Below, in pieces: positions 63,032-64,000 of a DNA stretch of 64,000 nt. The DNA is from Chloroflexi bacterium CSP1-4. Its GTDB lineage: Bacteria; Chloroflexota; Limnocylindria; Limnocylindrales; CSP1-4. The DNA lies in assembly GCA_001443375.1 (NCBI GenBank), contig LDXM01000010.1, forward strand, positions 1 through 64,000, written 5' to 3'. The notes under the pieces are model-generated. The model ran no database searches and had not been told where the DNA came from. It saw only the letters and a list, made by a program, of their open reading frames with translations. The position numbers were made by a program, and so were the translations under genes. Each line of letters opens with the position of its first letter. Position 1 is the first letter of the stretch.

Positions 63032-64000
63032 ATGGCCATCCTCGACCTGGACCCCGGCTCGGACGAGCCGGCACGTGAGCCGGCCCCGGCGCAGGCGCCG
63101 GCGACGACGCCGGCTTCCGAGCAGCTCGAGCAGCTCCGCTTCCTCTACCGCGTCATCCGGCTGGCCACGACCGCACGGACGTGGGACGAGCTCCTGGAGA
63201 CCGTCGTGGACGGGACCCGCGACGCGCTGCGCGCGACCGTCAGCTCGCTCTACCTGCTCGATCGCGACGGGGAGAACCTGACCCTCGCCGCCACCAACGG
63301 GCTGGACAGGTTCCAGATCGGTCGCGCCCGCGTTCCCTTCGGCCGGGGCGTCACCGGCCACGTCGCGGCGGCGCGCGAGCCGTTGATCATCCCGGACGTC
63401 GGAGCCGACCCGCGCTTCCTGTGGGTGCGCGGCCTCGACCAGCGCCGTTTCATCGCCTCGATGCTCTCGGTCCCGCTCATCTGGCACGACGGGGTCGTGG
63501 GCGTGCTCAACGTGCAGACCGAGCAGCCGCGGGACTTCACGGCCTCCGATGTCGACCAGCTGCGGGCGATCGCCGACCTCCTGGCCGGTATCGTCGAGCG
63601 GGTCCGGCTGCAGCGCGAGGCGGAGGGCCGGGTGGCACAGCTGCGCGCCATCGACCAGGCCCGCGTGGAGCTCATCGCGCTCGTCACGCACGAGCTGCGG
63701 ACCCCGCTGGCCGTGGTGCGAGCGTATGCCGACCTGCTGGCCGAGGAGCCCCCGCTGAAGGGTCGCCGGTCGCGGGATGCGGCGCGGCGGGCGGCCCGCG
63801 CCGAATGGCATGAGGCGGCCACCGGCCAGATCGAACGGATCGATCGCCTCGTCGACTCCATCATCGCCTCCGTCCGACCGGCGGCCGAGGACGAGGCGTC
63901 GGCCGAGGTCGTGCCGGTCGACCCGGCGAGCCTGGTGGACGAGGTCGTCGCCGAGCTCGCCCCACTCCTGCGGCACCACCGGGTCGAGGTGTGCATGGAC
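63032..64000 (+). CDS. GAF-domain sensor histidine kinase (3' end outside window)
   Basis: 323 residues are visible. A GAF domain covers about 40-190 (VSSLYLLDRDG, GVTGHVAAAREPLIIPDVG, SVPLIWHDGVVGVLNVQ). A short coiled coil leads to the HisKA domain, whose phosphoacceptor is H220 in ALVTHELRTPL. The catalytic ATPase domain is cut off. TATCGT (63019-63024) is 7 nt before ATG 63032. It is divergent from ppc. A partner response regulator is not in view. Confidence 0.92.
   Translation, partial: MAILDLDPGSDEPAREPAPAQAPATTPASEQLEQLRFLYRVIRLATTARTWDELLETVVDGTRDALRATVSSLYLLDRDGENLTLAATNGLDRFQIGRARVPFGRGVTGHVAAAREPLIIPDVGADPRFLWVRGLDQRRFIASMLSVPLIWHDGVVGVLNVQTEQPRDFTASDVDQLRAIADLLAGIVERVRLQREAEGRVAQLRAIDQARVELIALVTHELRTPLAVVRAYADLLAEEPPLKGRRSRDAARRAARAEWHEAATGQIERIDRLVDSIIASVRPAAEDEASAEVVPVDPASLVDEVVAELAPLLRHHRVEVCMD

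Noticed and set aside
59148-63281. A plus-strand open frame of more than 1,300 codons spanning the IS and ppc
   Set aside because: It crosses the IS630 boundary, runs antisense to ppc and has an Arg/Ala/Gly-rich composition typical of non-coding frames in GC-rich DNA.

Overview
This is a very GC-rich bacterial chromosome window with densely packed genes, many 4-base ATGA/GTGA overlaps and high GC at third codon positions. Three traits point, as an inference rather than a proof, to a deep-branching Gram-positive-like lineage such as an uncultivated member of the Chloroflexota. The first is a HrcA/CIRCE heat-shock system. The second is acyl-CoA and methylmalonyl-CoA metabolism alongside an F420/LLM-type oxidoreductase. 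The third is widespread leaderless start sites, with a TAnnnT box 6-7 nt before the start codon. No rRNA, tRNA or CRISPR array was seen.

1-13.8 kb: the end of a nitroreductase-like gene, an acyl-CoA ligase-like protein, then a minus-strand run dnaJ-prmA-membrane protein-HIT-lipoprotein. Next come a VapBC-type toxin-antitoxin pair, a YcaQ-like DNA glycosylase coupled to a polysaccharide deacetylase, a three-gene ABC exporter, and a divergent pair made of a stand-alone FMN-binding split-barrel protein and a split-barrel/UbiA prenyltransferase fusion. 13.8-17.5 kb: hrcA-grpE-dnaK behind a perfect CIRCE operator. dnaJ-prmA, usually next to dnaK in this operon type, lies about 8 kb away.

17.5-30.8 kb: an LLM oxidoreductase, a membrane-anchored alkaline-phosphatase-fold protein, a tight pantothenate/CoA operon (coaX-coaBC-panB-panC), a BioD/Pta-N-like P-loop protein with an uncharacterised partner, a DUF885 protein, a glutamate dehydrogenase broken by a one-base frameshift, and a DegV lipid-binding protein. 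30.8-46 kb: beta-oxidation and propionate-type genes (thiolase, acyl-CoA dehydrogenase, 3-hydroxyacyl-CoA dehydrogenase, MeaB, B12-binding small subunit and, farther on, the methylmalonyl-CoA mutase large subunit), mixed with folE, tatA, a thioesterase, two alpha/beta hydrolases, a zincin, a threonine dehydratase, an MFS exporter and an ArsR-thioredoxin unit.

46-53 kb: a J-domain/ExoX-C-like fusion, an ATP-dependent DNA ligase and a separate LigD-type primase-polymerase (an NHEJ-like toolkit without Ku in view), then small lipoproteins, a cupredoxin and an acetyltransferase. 53-64 kb: a nucleotide-cyclase/NB-ARC signalling protein with a divergent HTH protein, a second acyl-CoA dehydrogenase, a class III aminotransferase, an IS630-family insertion sequence sitting exactly in the stop codon of phosphoenolpyruvate carboxylase, and the start of a GAF histidine kinase.

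The most unusual signals are non-coding. They include a 118-bp element with 10-bp terminal inverted repeats in two good copies and one decayed copy, and a 160-bp spacer bounded by 16-bp inverted palindromic boxes. Two tiny leaderless ORFs are coupled by ATGA to their downstream genes, divergent promoters share or overlap their -10 boxes, and one transposon insertion leaves both flanking stop codons intact.
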